64,000 bases of DNA from Pseudorhodoferax aquiterrae (GCF_014652235.1 NZ_BMYK01000005.1:1-64000), one strand, 5' to 3'; counted from the stretch's first letter, positions 25,039 to 36,128 are shown. The notes: generated from the letters alone by a model not told the origin. Made by a program: numbers and translations.

Positions 25039-25740
25039 GTGTCCGATCTGCCGCTGACGCCGCTGTCCAAGATTCCCAATTTCGATCCGCGCCACGCCCC
25101 GTCGCTCGGCACCGATGCGCACCTGCCTGCAGTGCCGCTCGCGCGCCTGGGCGCCGAGGCCCTGCGCGAGCGCTTTCGCTCGCCGCCGGTCTGGGAGCCC
25201 GAGGTGCGGGCCGAGCCGCGTTTCACCGACCGCTCGCCGGCCCGGGCGGCCGTGTTGGTGCCGGTGGTGCTGCGTACCGCTGGGCCCACGGTGCTGCTGA
25301 CCGAGCGTTCGCTGCAACTGGCCAACCATTCGGGCCAGGTCGCCTTCCCGGGCGGGCGCATCGATGCCAACGACGCCGATGCCAACGCCGCCGCGCTGCG
25401 CGAGGCCCAGGAGGAGGTCGGGCTGGACCGCTCCCATGTCGAGCTCATCGGTGCGCTGTCCAATTACGTGACGGGGACGGCCTTCGTCGTGACCCCGGTG
25501 GTCGGCCTGGTGCGCCCAGGGTTCGCGCTTGCATTGAACGCCGGCGAAGTGGCGGCGGCCTTCGAGGTGCCGCTGGCCTTCTTGATGGATCCGGCCAACC
25601 ACCACCGCCACATGCTGGAGTGGCAGGGGGTGCGGCGCGAGTGGTTCTCCATGCCGTTCCGCGATGGCCAGGCCGAGCGCTTCATCTGGGGCGCGACGGC
25701 CGGCATGCTGCGCAACCTGTACCGCTTCCTGTCGGCCTGA
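25039..25740 (+). CDS. NUDIX hydrolase, CoA pyrophosphatase type
   Basis: A 233-residue NUDIX protein of the NudL/CoAse group. The NUDIX box reads GGRIDANDADANAAALREAQEEVGL, and the upstream LTERSLQLANHSGQVAFPGG is the CoA-pyrophosphatase signature. It would hydrolyse CoA or acyl-CoA to 4'-phosphopantetheine and ADP. No ATG fits; the GTG at VSDLPLTPL just after the rplS terminator is the likely start. Confidence 0.85.
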   Translation: MSDLPLTPLSKIPNFDPRHAPSLGTDAHLPAVPLARLGAEALRERFRSPPVWEPEVRAEPRFTDRSPARAAVLVPVVLRTAGPTVLLTERSLQLANHSGQVAFPGGRIDANDADANAAALREAQEEVGLDRSHVELIGALSNYVTGTAFVVTPVVGLVRPGFALALNAGEVAAAFEVPLAFLMDPANHHRHMLEWQGVRREWFSMPFRDGQAERFIWGATAGMLRNLYRFLSA

Positions 25741-25773
25741 GGCCGTGCGCCCGTCGCCTATGATGGCCGCCCC

Positions 25774-26763
25774 ATGAGCTTCTTCGCCATCTTCTGTGCG
25801 CTGCTGCTCGAGCAGGTGCGGCCGCTGGCCCGTGACAACGCCATCCACGGCTGGTTGCGTGCCTGGGTGCGCTGGAGCAGCGACAACTTCGACGCCGGCA
25901 AGTCCTTGCACGGCTGGACCAGCTGGGCGCTGGCCGTGCTGCTGCCCACCGTGGTGGCGCTGGCCGTGTACTGGATGCTGGCGCAGGGGATCGGCTGGCC
26001 CGCGGCCGTGCTGTGGAACGTGGTGGTGCTGTACGGCACGCTGGGCTTTCGGCAGTTCAGCCACCATTTCACCGAGATCCGCAATGCACTCGAGGCGGGC
26101 GACGAACTGCAGGCGCGTGAGCACCTCGCGGCCTGGCAGCGCGTGGACGCGAGCGAGTTGCCGCGCCGCGAGATCGTGCGCCATGTGATCGAGTACTCGG
26201 TGCTGGCGGCGCACCGCCATGTGTTCGGCGTGCTGGCCTGGTTCGCGGTGCTGGCGGCGCTGGGCCTGGGTCCTGCCGGTGCTGTCTTCTACCGCATGGC
26301 GGAGTTCGTCTCGCGGTATTGGCGCTACCGGGCTAATCCGCAGAACCAGCCCGCCAGCGCGGCCTTGCAGCAGGTTGCCGGTGTGGCCTGGACCGTGGTC
26401 GACTGGCTGCCCGCACGTGCCACGGCGCTGGGTTTTGCCATCGTCGGCAGCTTCGAGGACGCGATCGACAGCTGGCGGCACCATTCCCAGCAGTTTCCCA
26501 GCGACAACGACGGCGTGATCCTGGCTGCCACCTCGGGGGCCGTGAACGTGCGCCTGGGCGGCGAGGCGCTCAAGGCCAAGCCGGTGGGCAACGCCTTGCA
26601 GCCCTTCGAAGCGGGCCTGCAGCCGCCCCAGGATTCGGCGTCCACGCCGGGCCGCGAGCCCGAGCTTGCGCACCTGCGCAGCGTGGTCGGGCTGGTCTGG
26701 CGCACGGTGGTGCTGTGCCTGGGCCTGCTGGCCCTGCTGACCTTGGCGCGCCTGCTGGGATGA
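25774..26763 (+). CDS. CobD/CbiB family membrane protein
   Basis: A 329-residue membrane protein with four to five helices, homologous to adenosylcobinamide-phosphate synthase CobD/CbiB. It has FCALLLEQVRPL at the start, FRQFSHHFTEI and VSRYWRYRAN in the middle. Known CbiB joins aminopropanol to cobyric acid. This branch is encoded without other cobalamin genes nearby, so its role may differ. Its stop overlaps the aminotransferase start by ATGA. Confidence 0.75.
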   Translation: MSFFAIFCALLLEQVRPLARDNAIHGWLRAWVRWSSDNFDAGKSLHGWTSWALAVLLPTVVALAVYWMLAQGIGWPAAVLWNVVVLYGTLGFRQFSHHFTEIRNALEAGDELQAREHLAAWQRVDASELPRREIVRHVIEYSVLAAHRHVFGVLAWFAVLAALGLGPAGAVFYRMAEFVSRYWRYRANPQNQPASAALQQVAGVAWTVVDWLPARATALGFAIVGSFEDAIDSWRHHSQQFPSDNDGVILAATSGAVNVRLGGEALKAKPVGNALQPFEAGLQPPQDSASTPGREPELAHLRSVVGLVWRTVVLCLGLLALLTLARLLG

Positions 26764-27836
26764 GCTTCACGAGCCCCCACCTGGCTGGGTTGGCGCCCTA
26801 CACGCCTGGGGAGCAGCCAGCCATCGAAGGCCTGGTCAAGCTCAACACCAACGAGAACCCGTACCCGCCCTCGCCGCGCGTGCTGGCGGCGATCGAAGGC
26901 GCGGCACGCACCGGCCTGCAGCTGTACCCGGACCCGGAATCGTGCGCGCTGCGCAAGGTGATCGCGCGCCACCATGGGGTGGACCCCGACCGGGTGTTCG
27001 TGGGCAACGGCTCGGACGAGGTGCTGGCGCTGGTCTTCGACGCCTTCTTCCGCCACGCCGGCCAGCCGCTGTTGCTGCCCGACGTGAGCTACAGCTTCTA
27101 CCAGTCGGTCTGCCGCTGGCTCGGCGTGGCCGTGCGCCAGGTGCCGCTGGACGAGGGCCTGCGCGTGGACCTGGCGGCCTTCGAGGCCACGCGCGGCGAG
27201 GCGGTGGCCGGCATGGTCATCGCCAACCCGAACGCACCCACCGGCATCGCGCTGCCGCTGAATGCGCTGGCGCGACTGGCACGGGTGCATCCACAGCGCG
27301 TGCTGCTGGTCGACGAAGCCTATGTGGATTTCGGCGCCGAGTCGGCCACCGCGCTGGTGGCGCGGCATCCGAACGTGCTCGTGGTGCAGACCCTGTCCAA
27401 GTCGCGCGCGCTGGCCGGACTGCGCGTGGGCTGGGCCATCGGCCAGGCGCCGCTGGTGGACGCGCTAACACGCGTGAAGAACAGCTTCAATGCCTACCCG
27501 CTGGACCGGCTGGCCCAGGCCGGTGCCATCGCCGCCTTTGAAGACCAGGCGTACTTCGAACGCCAGCGCGACGCCGTGGTGCACTGCCGCGAAGGCCTGC
27601 TGCTGCAGCTGGAAGACCTGGGCTTCTCGGTGCTGCCCTCGCAGACCAACTTCGTGTTCGCGCGCCACCCTGCGCACGACGCCGCGCAACTGGCGGCGGC
27701 GCTGCGTGCGCGCAAGGTATTGGTGCGCCACTTCGCGCAGCCGCGCATCGACCAGTACCTGCGCATCAGCGTGGGCACGCCTGGGCAGTGTGGCCAGTTG
27801 GTCGATGCGCTCGTGCACATTCTTCAGGCCGGTTGA
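26760..27836 (+). CDS. hisC: Histidinol-phosphate aminotransferase family enzyme
   Basis: A 358-residue PLP enzyme of fold type I. Landmarks are VKLNTNENPYPPSP at the start, NGSDEVLALVFDAFF, ANPNAPTG, the DEAYVDFG aspartate region and the PLP lysine in TLSKSRALAGLRVGWAIG. It could serve histidine synthesis or, given the ATGA coupling to the CobD-like gene, act like CobC (threonine-phosphate decarboxylase, a HisC relative). It keeps the HisC-like NTNENP start, so the histidinol-phosphate call is preferred. Confidence 0.82.
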   Translation: MSFTSPHLAGLAPYTPGEQPAIEGLVKLNTNENPYPPSPRVLAAIEGAARTGLQLYPDPESCALRKVIARHHGVDPDRVFVGNGSDEVLALVFDAFFRHAGQPLLLPDVSYSFYQSVCRWLGVAVRQVPLDEGLRVDLAAFEATRGEAVAGMVIANPNAPTGIALPLNALARLARVHPQRVLLVDEAYVDFGAESATALVARHPNVLVVQTLSKSRALAGLRVGWAIGQAPLVDALTRVKNSFNAYPLDRLAQAGAIAAFEDQAYFERQRDAVVHCREGLLLQLEDLGFSVLPSQTNFVFARHPAHDAAQLAAALRARKVLVRHFAQPRIDQYLRISVGTPGQCGQLVDALVHILQAG

Positions 27837-27860
27837 AACTCCGGATGGCCCCCGGCGGGC

Positions 27861-29411
27861 TCAGCGCAGGCGTGCAGGGCTCTCTTGTCGGGGGTGTGCT
27901 GCAGCGTGCGTGCTCAGCAGGCGCGCTGCGGTGCTGCCGGCCGCAGCCAGCGCCAGCAACAGCCCGTCGACCAGCCACACGGCAGCAGGCGTCTGCCCGG
28001 CCTGGCTCCCGTAGGCACCGGTCGTCAAGGCATTGAGGACCACGCAGGCACCGGCCATCCAGGCGATCGCCAGCGCCTGCCGGCGCCAGGCCCGCGCCGG
28101 GGCCGCCAGCGCATGGAGCAGGCAGGCGGCCCAGGACACGAAGAAGATGGCCACCTCGCATGCCGCGCGGTCCGAACCGCGCGCAAGGCCGCTGCCGTCG
28201 GCCGGCAGCAGCCGGTTGGCCAGCAGGAACGCGAGCGTGGCCACGATGAGGCCCGTGGTGCCGGCGACCGCGGCGGCCTGCGCCAGCCCGTGCCGCGGCG
28301 CCCCGCCTTTGGCCTGGCGCACCGCGAGCCAGTGCACCAGCCCCGTCGCGATCAGCACGCAGCCGCACAGGCCCAGCACGAAGTACAGCGCACGCAGCAG
28401 CCCGTGCTGGAACTGCACGAAGTGCATGCCCGAGATGAAGCGCTGCACGCCCATGGCCGGCGCGGCCTCGAAGCGGTGCAGCAGCTGGCCCGTGCCGGCG
28501 TCGAAGAACAGCTGGTCCAGGTTCATCGTGACCTCACGGGCGTAGGAGCGCCGCAGTTCCACGGTGGCCTGCCGGTCGCCAGGATTCCAGACGCGCACGA
28601 AGTACGGTTCCGCGCCGGGTCCCCACACCAGCCGGGCCTGCGCCACCATGGCGTCCAGTCCAGCGATCGGGGCGTTGCCGGGGCCGGCGCGCGGGCGCTG
28701 GAAGCGTCCGTAGCCCTCGGCCTGCACCTGGGCCTTGGCCTGCGGGCCACCGTAGACCCCGACATGGGCCTGCGGAAAGTACAGGGACCAGAAGATCACC
28801 AGGCCCGACAGCGTGATGGCGAAGTGAAAGGGCAGGGCGGCCACGCCGCTCAGGTTGTGCAGGTCCAGGCTGCTGCGCGGCAGGCGCTTGTGCGGCCGGA
28901 ACGTGAAGAAGTCCGCCAGCAGCTTGCGGTGCACCACCACGCCGCTTGCCAGCAGCACCAGCATGCCCATGGCGGCTAGGCCGACCAGCCATTTGCCCAG
29001 GTCGTTCCAGTCCAGGTGCAGGCCGTAGTGGAACGGGAAGATGAAGCCGCTGGCGCCCAGCGTGCCCGGGTCCGGCAGCACGCGCAACTGCACGGGATCG
29101 ACCAGCACCTGACCGCGCGCCCCGTCGCGCGCCTGCCAGGACAGACGCAGCACGGGTGTGCGCGGCGTGGCCCAGTCGATGCGCCACTGGCGTGCGCCAG
29201 CTGGCACCAGCGACCGCACCAGGGGTTGCAGCGCGTCCAGCGGCGGCGCGGTGGGCGGTGGCGGCAGCCGCGTTGCGGGCATCATCCAGCGGTCGAGTTC
29301 GCGGTCGATCACGCTCAGCGTGCCCATCCAGAACACGGCGAACAGCAGTGCGCCCAACAGCAAGCCGGCCCAGCTGTGCACGGGCGTCAAGCGCGCGCGC
29401 CAGGCCTTCAT
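27861..29411 (-). CDS. PepSY-associated transmembrane protein, siderophore-linked
   Basis: A 516-residue inner-membrane protein with a PepSY_TM layout: a first helix with the conserved HSWAGLLLGALLFAVFWMGTLSV, a periplasmic PepSY-like stretch, then FPFHYGLHL and a helix-rich remainder (LDLHNLSGVAALPFHFAITLSG; ISGMHFVQFQHG). Such proteins are thought to be ferric-siderophore reductases or uptake helpers. The start overlaps the DUF3649 gene by ATGA, and it is the last gene of the fec-like operon. Confidence 0.82.
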   Translation of the reverse strand: MKAWRARLTPVHSWAGLLLGALLFAVFWMGTLSVIDRELDRWMMPATRLPPPPTAPPLDALQPLVRSLVPAGARQWRIDWATPRTPVLRLSWQARDGARGQVLVDPVQLRVLPDPGTLGASGFIFPFHYGLHLDWNDLGKWLVGLAAMGMLVLLASGVVVHRKLLADFFTFRPHKRLPRSSLDLHNLSGVAALPFHFAITLSGLVIFWSLYFPQAHVGVYGGPQAKAQVQAEGYGRFQRPRAGPGNAPIAGLDAMVAQARLVWGPGAEPYFVRVWNPGDRQATVELRRSYAREVTMNLDQLFFDAGTGQLLHRFEAAPAMGVQRFISGMHFVQFQHGLLRALYFVLGLCGCVLIATGLVHWLAVRQAKGGAPRHGLAQAAAVAGTTGLIVATLAFLLANRLLPADGSGLARGSDRAACEVAIFFVSWAACLLHALAAPARAWRRQALAIAWMAGACVVLNALTTGAYGSQAGQTPAAVWLVDGLLLALAAAGSTAARLLSTHAAAHPRQESPARLR

Positions 29412-29692
29412 GGGGCGAGCAGGCGCTGCAAGCCGTGCAGCAGCACGCCAGCACCGCCGAGCCCGCCGCACAGCGGCAGCAGGCGCGGGCAGGCCAGGGC
29501 CCAGAGCAAGAGGGCCAGGTAGGCCACGAAGCCCAGCATGGCCGCCGTGACCACCGCGTCGGAGGGCTGGAGCAGGCCGCGCGCCAGCAGGCTCGCGCCC
29601 AGCGTGACGGCCAGGCTCACCACGGCGTAGCCCCCGGCCACGGCCACGGCCGTGCGCAGCACGGCATGCGCGACGAGGGCAGGGCTGGTCAT
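29408..29692 (-). CDS. DUF3649 small membrane protein
   Basis: A 94-residue protein with three hydrophobic helices (VAVAGGYAVVSLAVTLGASL; VVTAAMLGFVAYLALLLWAL; a shorter C-terminal one). This is the DUF3649 type found between TonB-dependent siderophore receptors and PepSY proteins. The function is unknown. It overlaps the receptor stop by TGATG. Confidence 0.75.
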   Translation of the reverse strand: MTSPALVAHAVLRTAVAVAGGYAVVSLAVTLGASLLARGLLQPSDAVVTAAMLGFVAYLALLLWALACPRLLPLCGGLGGAGVLLHGLQRLLAP

Positions 29693-32157
29693 CAGAAGTC
29701 GATGGCGTAGCCCAGCGTCAGCGTGCGGCCGCGGCCGGCGAAATAGCGCAGCGGTTCGACCAGCGCGCTCTGCGAGTAGTAGGTGATGTAGTCGCGGTTG
29801 AACAGGTTGGCCACGGCTAGGCGCACCGTGCCGCGCGGCAGCTTGTACTGCAGGCTGGCATCGGCCAGCGTGTAGCCCGCAAAGTGCTTGGCCGGGTCGT
29901 CGAAACTGCGCGAGAAGGCGTGCTGCAGTTGCACGAAGCTGCTCAGCCGCTCGTTCCAGCGCGCCGTCCAGCTCGCGACCACGCGGTCGGGCGCGACGTT
30001 CAGGCCGTCGAGCCGCGCGTCCAGCTGGCCGTCGGCATTGCTGTCGTAGCGGCCCTTGCTGCGCGAATAGCTGGCGCGGAGCTTGTGCGCGTGGCCCACA
30101 CGGTAGGCCAGGCTGGTCTCGATGCCGTCGATCTGGTTCTTCTCGCGCGCCAGCATGAAGGCCTCGTTCACGCGCACCACGCGCGTGCCGTAGTCCGAGG
30201 CCGAGCGGTACCAGCTGGCTTCGGCCTCCCAGGGCCCCTGGCGCCAGCGTGTGCCGAGCTCCACGCTCTTGGTCACGATGGGGCTCAGGCTCTGCATGTC
30301 GTCCACGTTTTGGCCGACGGTGTTGATGGAGCGCAGCACGCGGCCCACGTCCGGCATGCCGAAGCCTTCGGAGTAATTGGCGTACAGGTTCCAGCCCTTG
30401 ACCGGCTCGAACACGATGCCGGCGTTGTAGAGCGTCTCGTCGAAGTCGAGCGTTCCGCCCTGGACCGCCACGCGGTTGTAGGCCGCCAGCGTGGTGTAGC
30501 TGTCGATGCGCAGGTCGGCGTATTCCTTGCGCACGCCGGCGTGCAGCGTGACCCGGTCCAGCGGCTTGAATTCACCCTGCAGGAACAGCGAGACGTTGCG
30601 GTACTCCGACTCGGGCACGTAGGTGCGGCCGGTGCCGTAGAGATCCTGCTTGCCCTTGTCCACCAGCGTGTCGAAGCCGCCGGTCAGCTTGAGGCGCTGG
30701 TCCAGCAGATCGGCCTTGCTCAACGTGAACTTGCTGCCGATCTTGGACGACACGGCGCGCGACTGGTCGTACAGCGTGCCGGCAGGCGCGATCGACGGGT
30801 CCTGGAAGGTGGCCGAGCGGTCGGCGCCGAACAGGCCTTCGAACTTCTGGCTGAACAGCACGGCCGACAGTTCCATGCCCGCCAGGTTGTAGTGCTGGTA
30901 GCCGATGCTGGAGGTCCAGACATCGTTGTGCGGCGGTGTGCCGGGCGGCGTGCTTTCCACCGAGGTGGTCGGGATGCCAAGCGTGCGGTTGCCGGCCACG
31001 GCCGTGTAGTGGGCCTTGGAGGCGATGCGGTAGCGGTTGACCGAGAACTGCAGGCGCTGGTCGTCGTCGAGCCAGTAGCCCAGCTTGCCAAGCAGGTCGT
31101 AGGCGCGCGAGTCCATCAGGTCGCCCTGGGTGGTGTCTGCGCCGATCGAACGGCCCTCGGCGTCGCGCCACAGGCCTTGGTCTTCGGCTGCCACGGAGAA
31201 CAGATAGTCCAGCCTGTCCTTGCGCCCGCTACCGCTGTAAGTGGTCTTGTAGCCCATGCCTTCGGCGTTGACATGCTCGGTCGGCAGCGTGGTCTGCACC
31301 TCGAAGTGCTGCTGGAACGTGCCGTTCTCGGGCCGCTTGGTGATGATGTTGATGGTGCCGCCCGTCGCGCCCAGGCCGTTGATGGCATTGGCGCCCTGCA
31401 CCACCTCCACGCGTTCGACCATGGAGAAGTCGATAGTGTGGGCCTCGCGGCCGGTCGGGCGGATCGGGTTGGACTGCGGCACGCCGTCGATCAGGATCAG
31501 CGGCGTGCGCCCGCGCAGGGTCTCGCCGCTGCCGTTCATCTTGCCCCGGCTCGGCGTGTAGGAAGGAATCAGGTTGGCCAGCACGTCCGAGGAGTTGGTG
31601 GACAGCGCCATCTGTTGCGCGATCTCCTCGCGGTCGATGATGCGCACGGTCTGCGGCGACTTGTCGGCCTCGATGTTGGAACGCGAGGCCGAGACCACGA
31701 CGGTCTCCAGCGCCTGGGTCGACGCTGGCGCGGCGTCCGCGGGCTGCGCGGCGCTGCTGTCCGGCGCAGCGACCGCCGCCGGCGCTGCCGGGGGCGCAGC
31801 GGGCGTCGGCGCCGGTGGTGTCACCGCGCCGGGGCGCGCGGCCGGCGCCAGGAAGTAGCCGGCGTCCGAGCGCTGCATCGCGAAGCCGGAGCCGCGCAGC
31901 AATTGCGCAAAGCCGCTCTCGACGCTGTGGCTGCCCTGCAGGCCCTGGGTGCGCAGGCCGGCGATGCGGCTGGCGTCCAGCGCCAGCGACACGCCGGCCT
32001 GCTGCGCGAAGCGGTTCAGGGCCGGGGCCAGTGGGCCGGCTGGGATGTCGTAGGCCTGCAGCGGAGCGCTGGGGCCGGGCTGGGCTTGCACGCCGGGCGT
32101 GACGATGGCAAGAGTGATTGCCAGGGCGAGGGGGCAAAGGCGCTGGATGTCGCGCAT
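29692..32157 (-). CDS. TonB-dependent siderophore receptor with STN signalling domain
   Basis: An 821-residue outer-membrane receptor. After the signal peptide comes an STN domain (QAYDIPAGPLAPALNRFAQ, residues 30-95), an Ala/Pro linker, a plug domain (ETVVVSASRSNIE; LILIDGVPQSN; VERVEVVQGANAINGLGATGG) and a 22-strand-type barrel ending in Phe. The STN domain fits surface signalling to FecR/FecI just upstream. The ATG at MRDIQRL has AGGA eight bases before it. An earlier ATG at 32187 is possible. The ligand is an unknown ferric siderophore. Confidence 0.92.
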   Translation of the reverse strand: MRDIQRLCPLALAITLAIVTPGVQAQPGPSAPLQAYDIPAGPLAPALNRFAQQAGVSLALDASRIAGLRTQGLQGSHSVESGFAQLLRGSGFAMQRSDAGYFLAPAARPGAVTPPAPTPAAPPAAPAAVAAPDSSAAQPADAAPASTQALETVVVSASRSNIEADKSPQTVRIIDREEIAQQMALSTNSSDVLANLIPSYTPSRGKMNGSGETLRGRTPLILIDGVPQSNPIRPTGREAHTIDFSMVERVEVVQGANAINGLGATGGTINIITKRPENGTFQQHFEVQTTLPTEHVNAEGMGYKTTYSGSGRKDRLDYLFSVAAEDQGLWRDAEGRSIGADTTQGDLMDSRAYDLLGKLGYWLDDDQRLQFSVNRYRIASKAHYTAVAGNRTLGIPTTSVESTPPGTPPHNDVWTSSIGYQHYNLAGMELSAVLFSQKFEGLFGADRSATFQDPSIAPAGTLYDQSRAVSSKIGSKFTLSKADLLDQRLKLTGGFDTLVDKGKQDLYGTGRTYVPESEYRNVSLFLQGEFKPLDRVTLHAGVRKEYADLRIDSYTTLAAYNRVAVQGGTLDFDETLYNAGIVFEPVKGWNLYANYSEGFGMPDVGRVLRSINTVGQNVDDMQSLSPIVTKSVELGTRWRQGPWEAEASWYRSASDYGTRVVRVNEAFMLAREKNQIDGIETSLAYRVGHAHKLRASYSRSKGRYDSNADGQLDARLDGLNVAPDRVVASWTARWNERLSSFVQLQHAFSRSFDDPAKHFAGYTLADASLQYKLPRGTVRLAVANLFNRDYITYYSQSALVEPLRYFAGRGRTLTLGYAIDF

Positions 32158-32236
32158 GGGGGAGAGTCCTGTGGCTGGTTGCTTCATCCCCTTGACGGAC
32201 GGCGCCGCCAAACCGGAACCGAGCCGCGAAAAAATT

Positions 32237-33241
32237 TCAGGAGGAGGGCGCCAGGTCGACCCAGACCCAGCGTGAGGCCAGCGAGCGCACGCGCAGTTGC
32301 GGGAAGCTCTTTTGCAGCAGCGCCAGGGCGCGGTCGGTGTCGTCCAGTGGCAGTACGCCGCTCATGCGCAGGCCGGCCAGGGCCCCGCGGTCGAAGCGCA
32401 GCATGCCGCTGTGGTGCCGCGCCAGCTGGTCCAGAACCGCGTCGAGGGGCTGTTCCTCGGCCACGAGCTGGTGGCGCTGCCAACCCAGTTCGACGCTGCG
32501 CGGGTCCATGGGCTCGACCGCGTCCAGTCTCCCGGCGCGCAAGGTCACGCGCTGGCCAGCGCGAAGCTCGACTTCGGCATCGGCCTCGGCGGGCCGCACG
32601 GCGACGCGTGACTCCAGCATTTCTACGCGCACGCCATCGGGGCCGCGCGTGACCGTGAAGCGCGTGCCCAGCGCGCGCACGCTGCCCAGGGACGTCTGCA
32701 CGAGGAAGGGCCGTGTCGCGTCATGGGCCACCTGCACGAGGATGCTGCCGCGCAGCAACTCCACCGTCCGGGTGTGGGCGTCGAAGTGCCAGCGGATCGC
32801 GCCCGCGCCGCTGATCGTGAGCTGCGAGCCGTCTTGCAGCACCTGGTGGGTCCACTGCCGTTCGCTGCCACGCAGGTCCGCGCGCTCGGCGGCGAAGGTC
32901 TGGCCGGGCCAGGTCTCCACGAACCTCGAGGCGGGCAGGGCCAGCACGGCGGCCAGCACCAGCGCGCCGGCCAGCCGGGCCGTGCGCCGACGGCGCGCTC
33001 GGCGCGGGGCGTCCAGCGCAGCGCGAACCGCCTGGCCCGTGCCGGGGCTGTCGTCGCGCACGGCCTGCACTTGGCCGAGGAACGCCTCGATGCGCTCGGC
33101 GGCTTCGGCATGCCGCGGGTCTTGCGCCTTCCAGACCGCGAAGCCCTGTTGCGCGCGCACACGTTCGGCCGCGTCGCCGCTGCCCAGTCGCACGATCCAG
33201 TCGGCCGCCTGGGCGGCGATGGTGGCGTCGCGTTCAGGCAT
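32237..33241 (-). CDS. fecR: FecR-type anti-sigma/sigma regulator
   Basis: A 334-residue signal transducer. A cytoplasmic N-terminal DUF4880-like part (AADWIVRLGSGDAAERVRAQQGFAVWKAQDPRHA) is followed by one membrane helix (about residues 88-104), the FecR domain (LQDGSQLTISGAGAIRWHFD; VRALGTRFTVTRG) and a C-terminal STN-like end. It passes the receptor signal to the ECF sigma factor. It overlaps the fecI-like gene by 8 bp. Confidence 0.9.
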   Translation of the reverse strand: MPERDATIAAQAADWIVRLGSGDAAERVRAQQGFAVWKAQDPRHAEAAERIEAFLGQVQAVRDDSPGTGQAVRAALDAPRRARRRRTARLAGALVLAAVLALPASRFVETWPGQTFAAERADLRGSERQWTHQVLQDGSQLTISGAGAIRWHFDAHTRTVELLRGSILVQVAHDATRPFLVQTSLGSVRALGTRFTVTRGPDGVRVEMLESRVAVRPAEADAEVELRAGQRVTLRAGRLDAVEPMDPRSVELGWQRHQLVAEEQPLDAVLDQLARHHSGMLRFDRGALAGLRMSGVLPLDDTDRALALLQKSFPQLRVRSLASRWVWVDLAPSS

Positions 33242-33749
33242 CCGCCGCCTGGTGGCAGCACACCAGGGCCTGGACCAGGTACTTGTGGACCATGCGGCTC
33301 GAGACGCCCAGGACCGCCGCGATCTCGCCGTGCGGCGCACCTTCGAGGTAGTGCATGAGGAAGGCCCGGCGGGCCTTGTCCGAGAGGTCTTGTAGCGCCG
33401 CCTCGATGCGGACCAGGGCCTGCACGGTCTGTGCCACCTGCTCGGCCGAGGGGCCGCCTTCCCGCGGTGCGACGGCGGCCAGCGCTTGCAGATAGGCGGA
33501 TTCGATCTGCTGGCGGCGCGCCTCGTCGATCAGCAGCCGCTTGGCCGTGGTCACGAGGTAGGCGCGCGGCTCCTGCACCGTGCTGAACAGGCCCGGGCTG
33601 CCCAGCAGCCGCACGAAGGTGTCGTGCGCGACGTCGGCGGCCTGGTGGCTGCAGCCCAGCTTGCGCCGCAGCCAGGCGAACAGCCAGCCGTGGTGCGCGC
33701 TGTACAGCGCATGGGCATGCTGCTGCAGTGTCGGTTCCAAAGCAGCCAT
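33234..33749 (-). CDS. fecI: FecI-type ECF sigma factor
   Basis: A 171-residue iron-type ECF sigma factor: region 2 (LYSAHHGWLFAWLRRKLGCSHQAADVAHDTFVRLL), TTAKRLLIDEARR, and region 4 (LSDKARRAFLMHYLEGAPHGEIAAVLGVSSRMVHKYLVQAL). It should transcribe the receptor operon when FecR signals. A Fur-box-like palindrome lies about 40 bp before its ATG, so it is likely made only in low iron. Confidence 0.92.
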   Translation of the reverse strand: MAALEPTLQQHAHALYSAHHGWLFAWLRRKLGCSHQAADVAHDTFVRLLGSPGLFSTVQEPRAYLVTTAKRLLIDEARRQQIESAYLQALAAVAPREGGPSAEQVAQTVQALVRIEAALQDLSDKARRAFLMHYLEGAPHGEIAAVLGVSSRMVHKYLVQALVCCHQAADA

Positions 33750-33789
33750 GGCGCTTGCCTTCTTGCCAGCCGGACGGAAAGTGTGAGGT

Positions 33790-33804
33790 TGAGAATTATT
33801 CTCA
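33790..33804. promoter_or_regulatory. Fur box upstream of fecI
   Basis: TGAGAATTATTCTCA is a perfect 7-1-7 palindrome and fits the Fur box core seen at betaproteobacterial iron genes. It is an AT-rich island in GC-rich DNA, centred about 48 bp before the fecI ATG. On the minus strand a TTGCGT (33815-33810) just upstream could be a -35 element. Confidence 0.8.
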
Positions 33805-33876
33805 GTTTAACGCAAGGAGCGTGGCTGGCCGGCGCTGTGGGCACGCCGCCGTGCCGGGCGGGTGCCTCACGGCGGT

Positions 33877-34709
33877 TCAGCGGCGCAGTGCCTGCGCGTG
33901 GTGGGCGACGTGCTCGCCCAGGAAGCTCGCGATGAAGTAGTAGCTGTGGTCGTAGCCCGGTTGCAGCCGCAGCGTGAGCGGATGGCCGGCGGCATCGCAG
34001 GCCGCTCGTAGCCGCTCGGGCTGCAACTGGTCGGCCAGGAACTCGTCGGCATCGCCCTGGTCGATCAGCAGTGGCAGGCGTTCCTGTGCATTCTTGACCA
34101 GTTCGACGGCGTCCCAGTCGGCCCAGGCGCTGCGGTCCTCGCCGAGGTAGGCCGTCAGCACCTTCTGGCCCCAGGACACTTGCGAGGGGGCGACGATGGG
34201 CGAGAACGCCGACACGCTCTGGTAGCGACCCGGGTGGCGCAGGGCCGTGACCAGCGCGCCGTGGCCGCCCATCGAGTGGCCGAAGATGCCGCGCGCCGCG
34301 CCGGCCGGGAAATGGTGCTCGACCAAGGCCGGCAGCTCGTCGGCCACGTAGTCCTGCATGCGGAAGTGCGGCGCCCAGGGCGCCTGCGTGGCGTTGAGGT
34401 AGAAGCCGGCGCCCTGGCCCAGGTCGTAGGCCGGGTCGTTGGCGACAGCCTCGCCGCGTGGGCTGGTGTCGGGTGCCACGACGATGAGGCCGTGGCGTGC
34501 GGCATGTTCCTGCGCGCCGGCCTTGGTGATGAAGTTCTGCTCGGTGCAGGTCAGGCCCGAGAGCCAGTACAGCACCGGGCATTTCTCTCCCTGCAGCGCA
34601 GCCGGCGGCAAGTAGACACCGAACTTCATCTCGCAGCCCAGCGCCGCGGACGCGTGCTTCCAGACTTCCTGGCGGCCGCCGAAGCTGGCGTGGCTCTCGA
34701 CGCGCTCCA

Positions 34710-34710
<1 letters not shown>
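33877..34710 (-). CDS. fghA: S-formylglutathione hydrolase
   Basis: A 277-residue alpha/beta hydrolase of the esterase D family. It has the start [18 protein letters not shown], the oxyanion region [14 protein letters not shown], the nucleophile in [11 protein letters not shown], the acid near QGDADEFL and His in [16 protein letters not shown]. It releases formate and glutathione in glutathione-dependent formaldehyde oxidation. Its ATG overlaps the adhC stop by TGATG, so the two enzymes are co-translated. Confidence 0.95.
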
Positions 34711-36117
<1,407 letters not shown>

Positions 36118-36128
36118 GGTGGCGCACT

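Noticed and set aside
29884-32652. Open frame of 922 codons on the plus strand opposite the TonB receptor
   Set aside because: The minus-strand receptor is unambiguous, and this frame has no recognisable motif.
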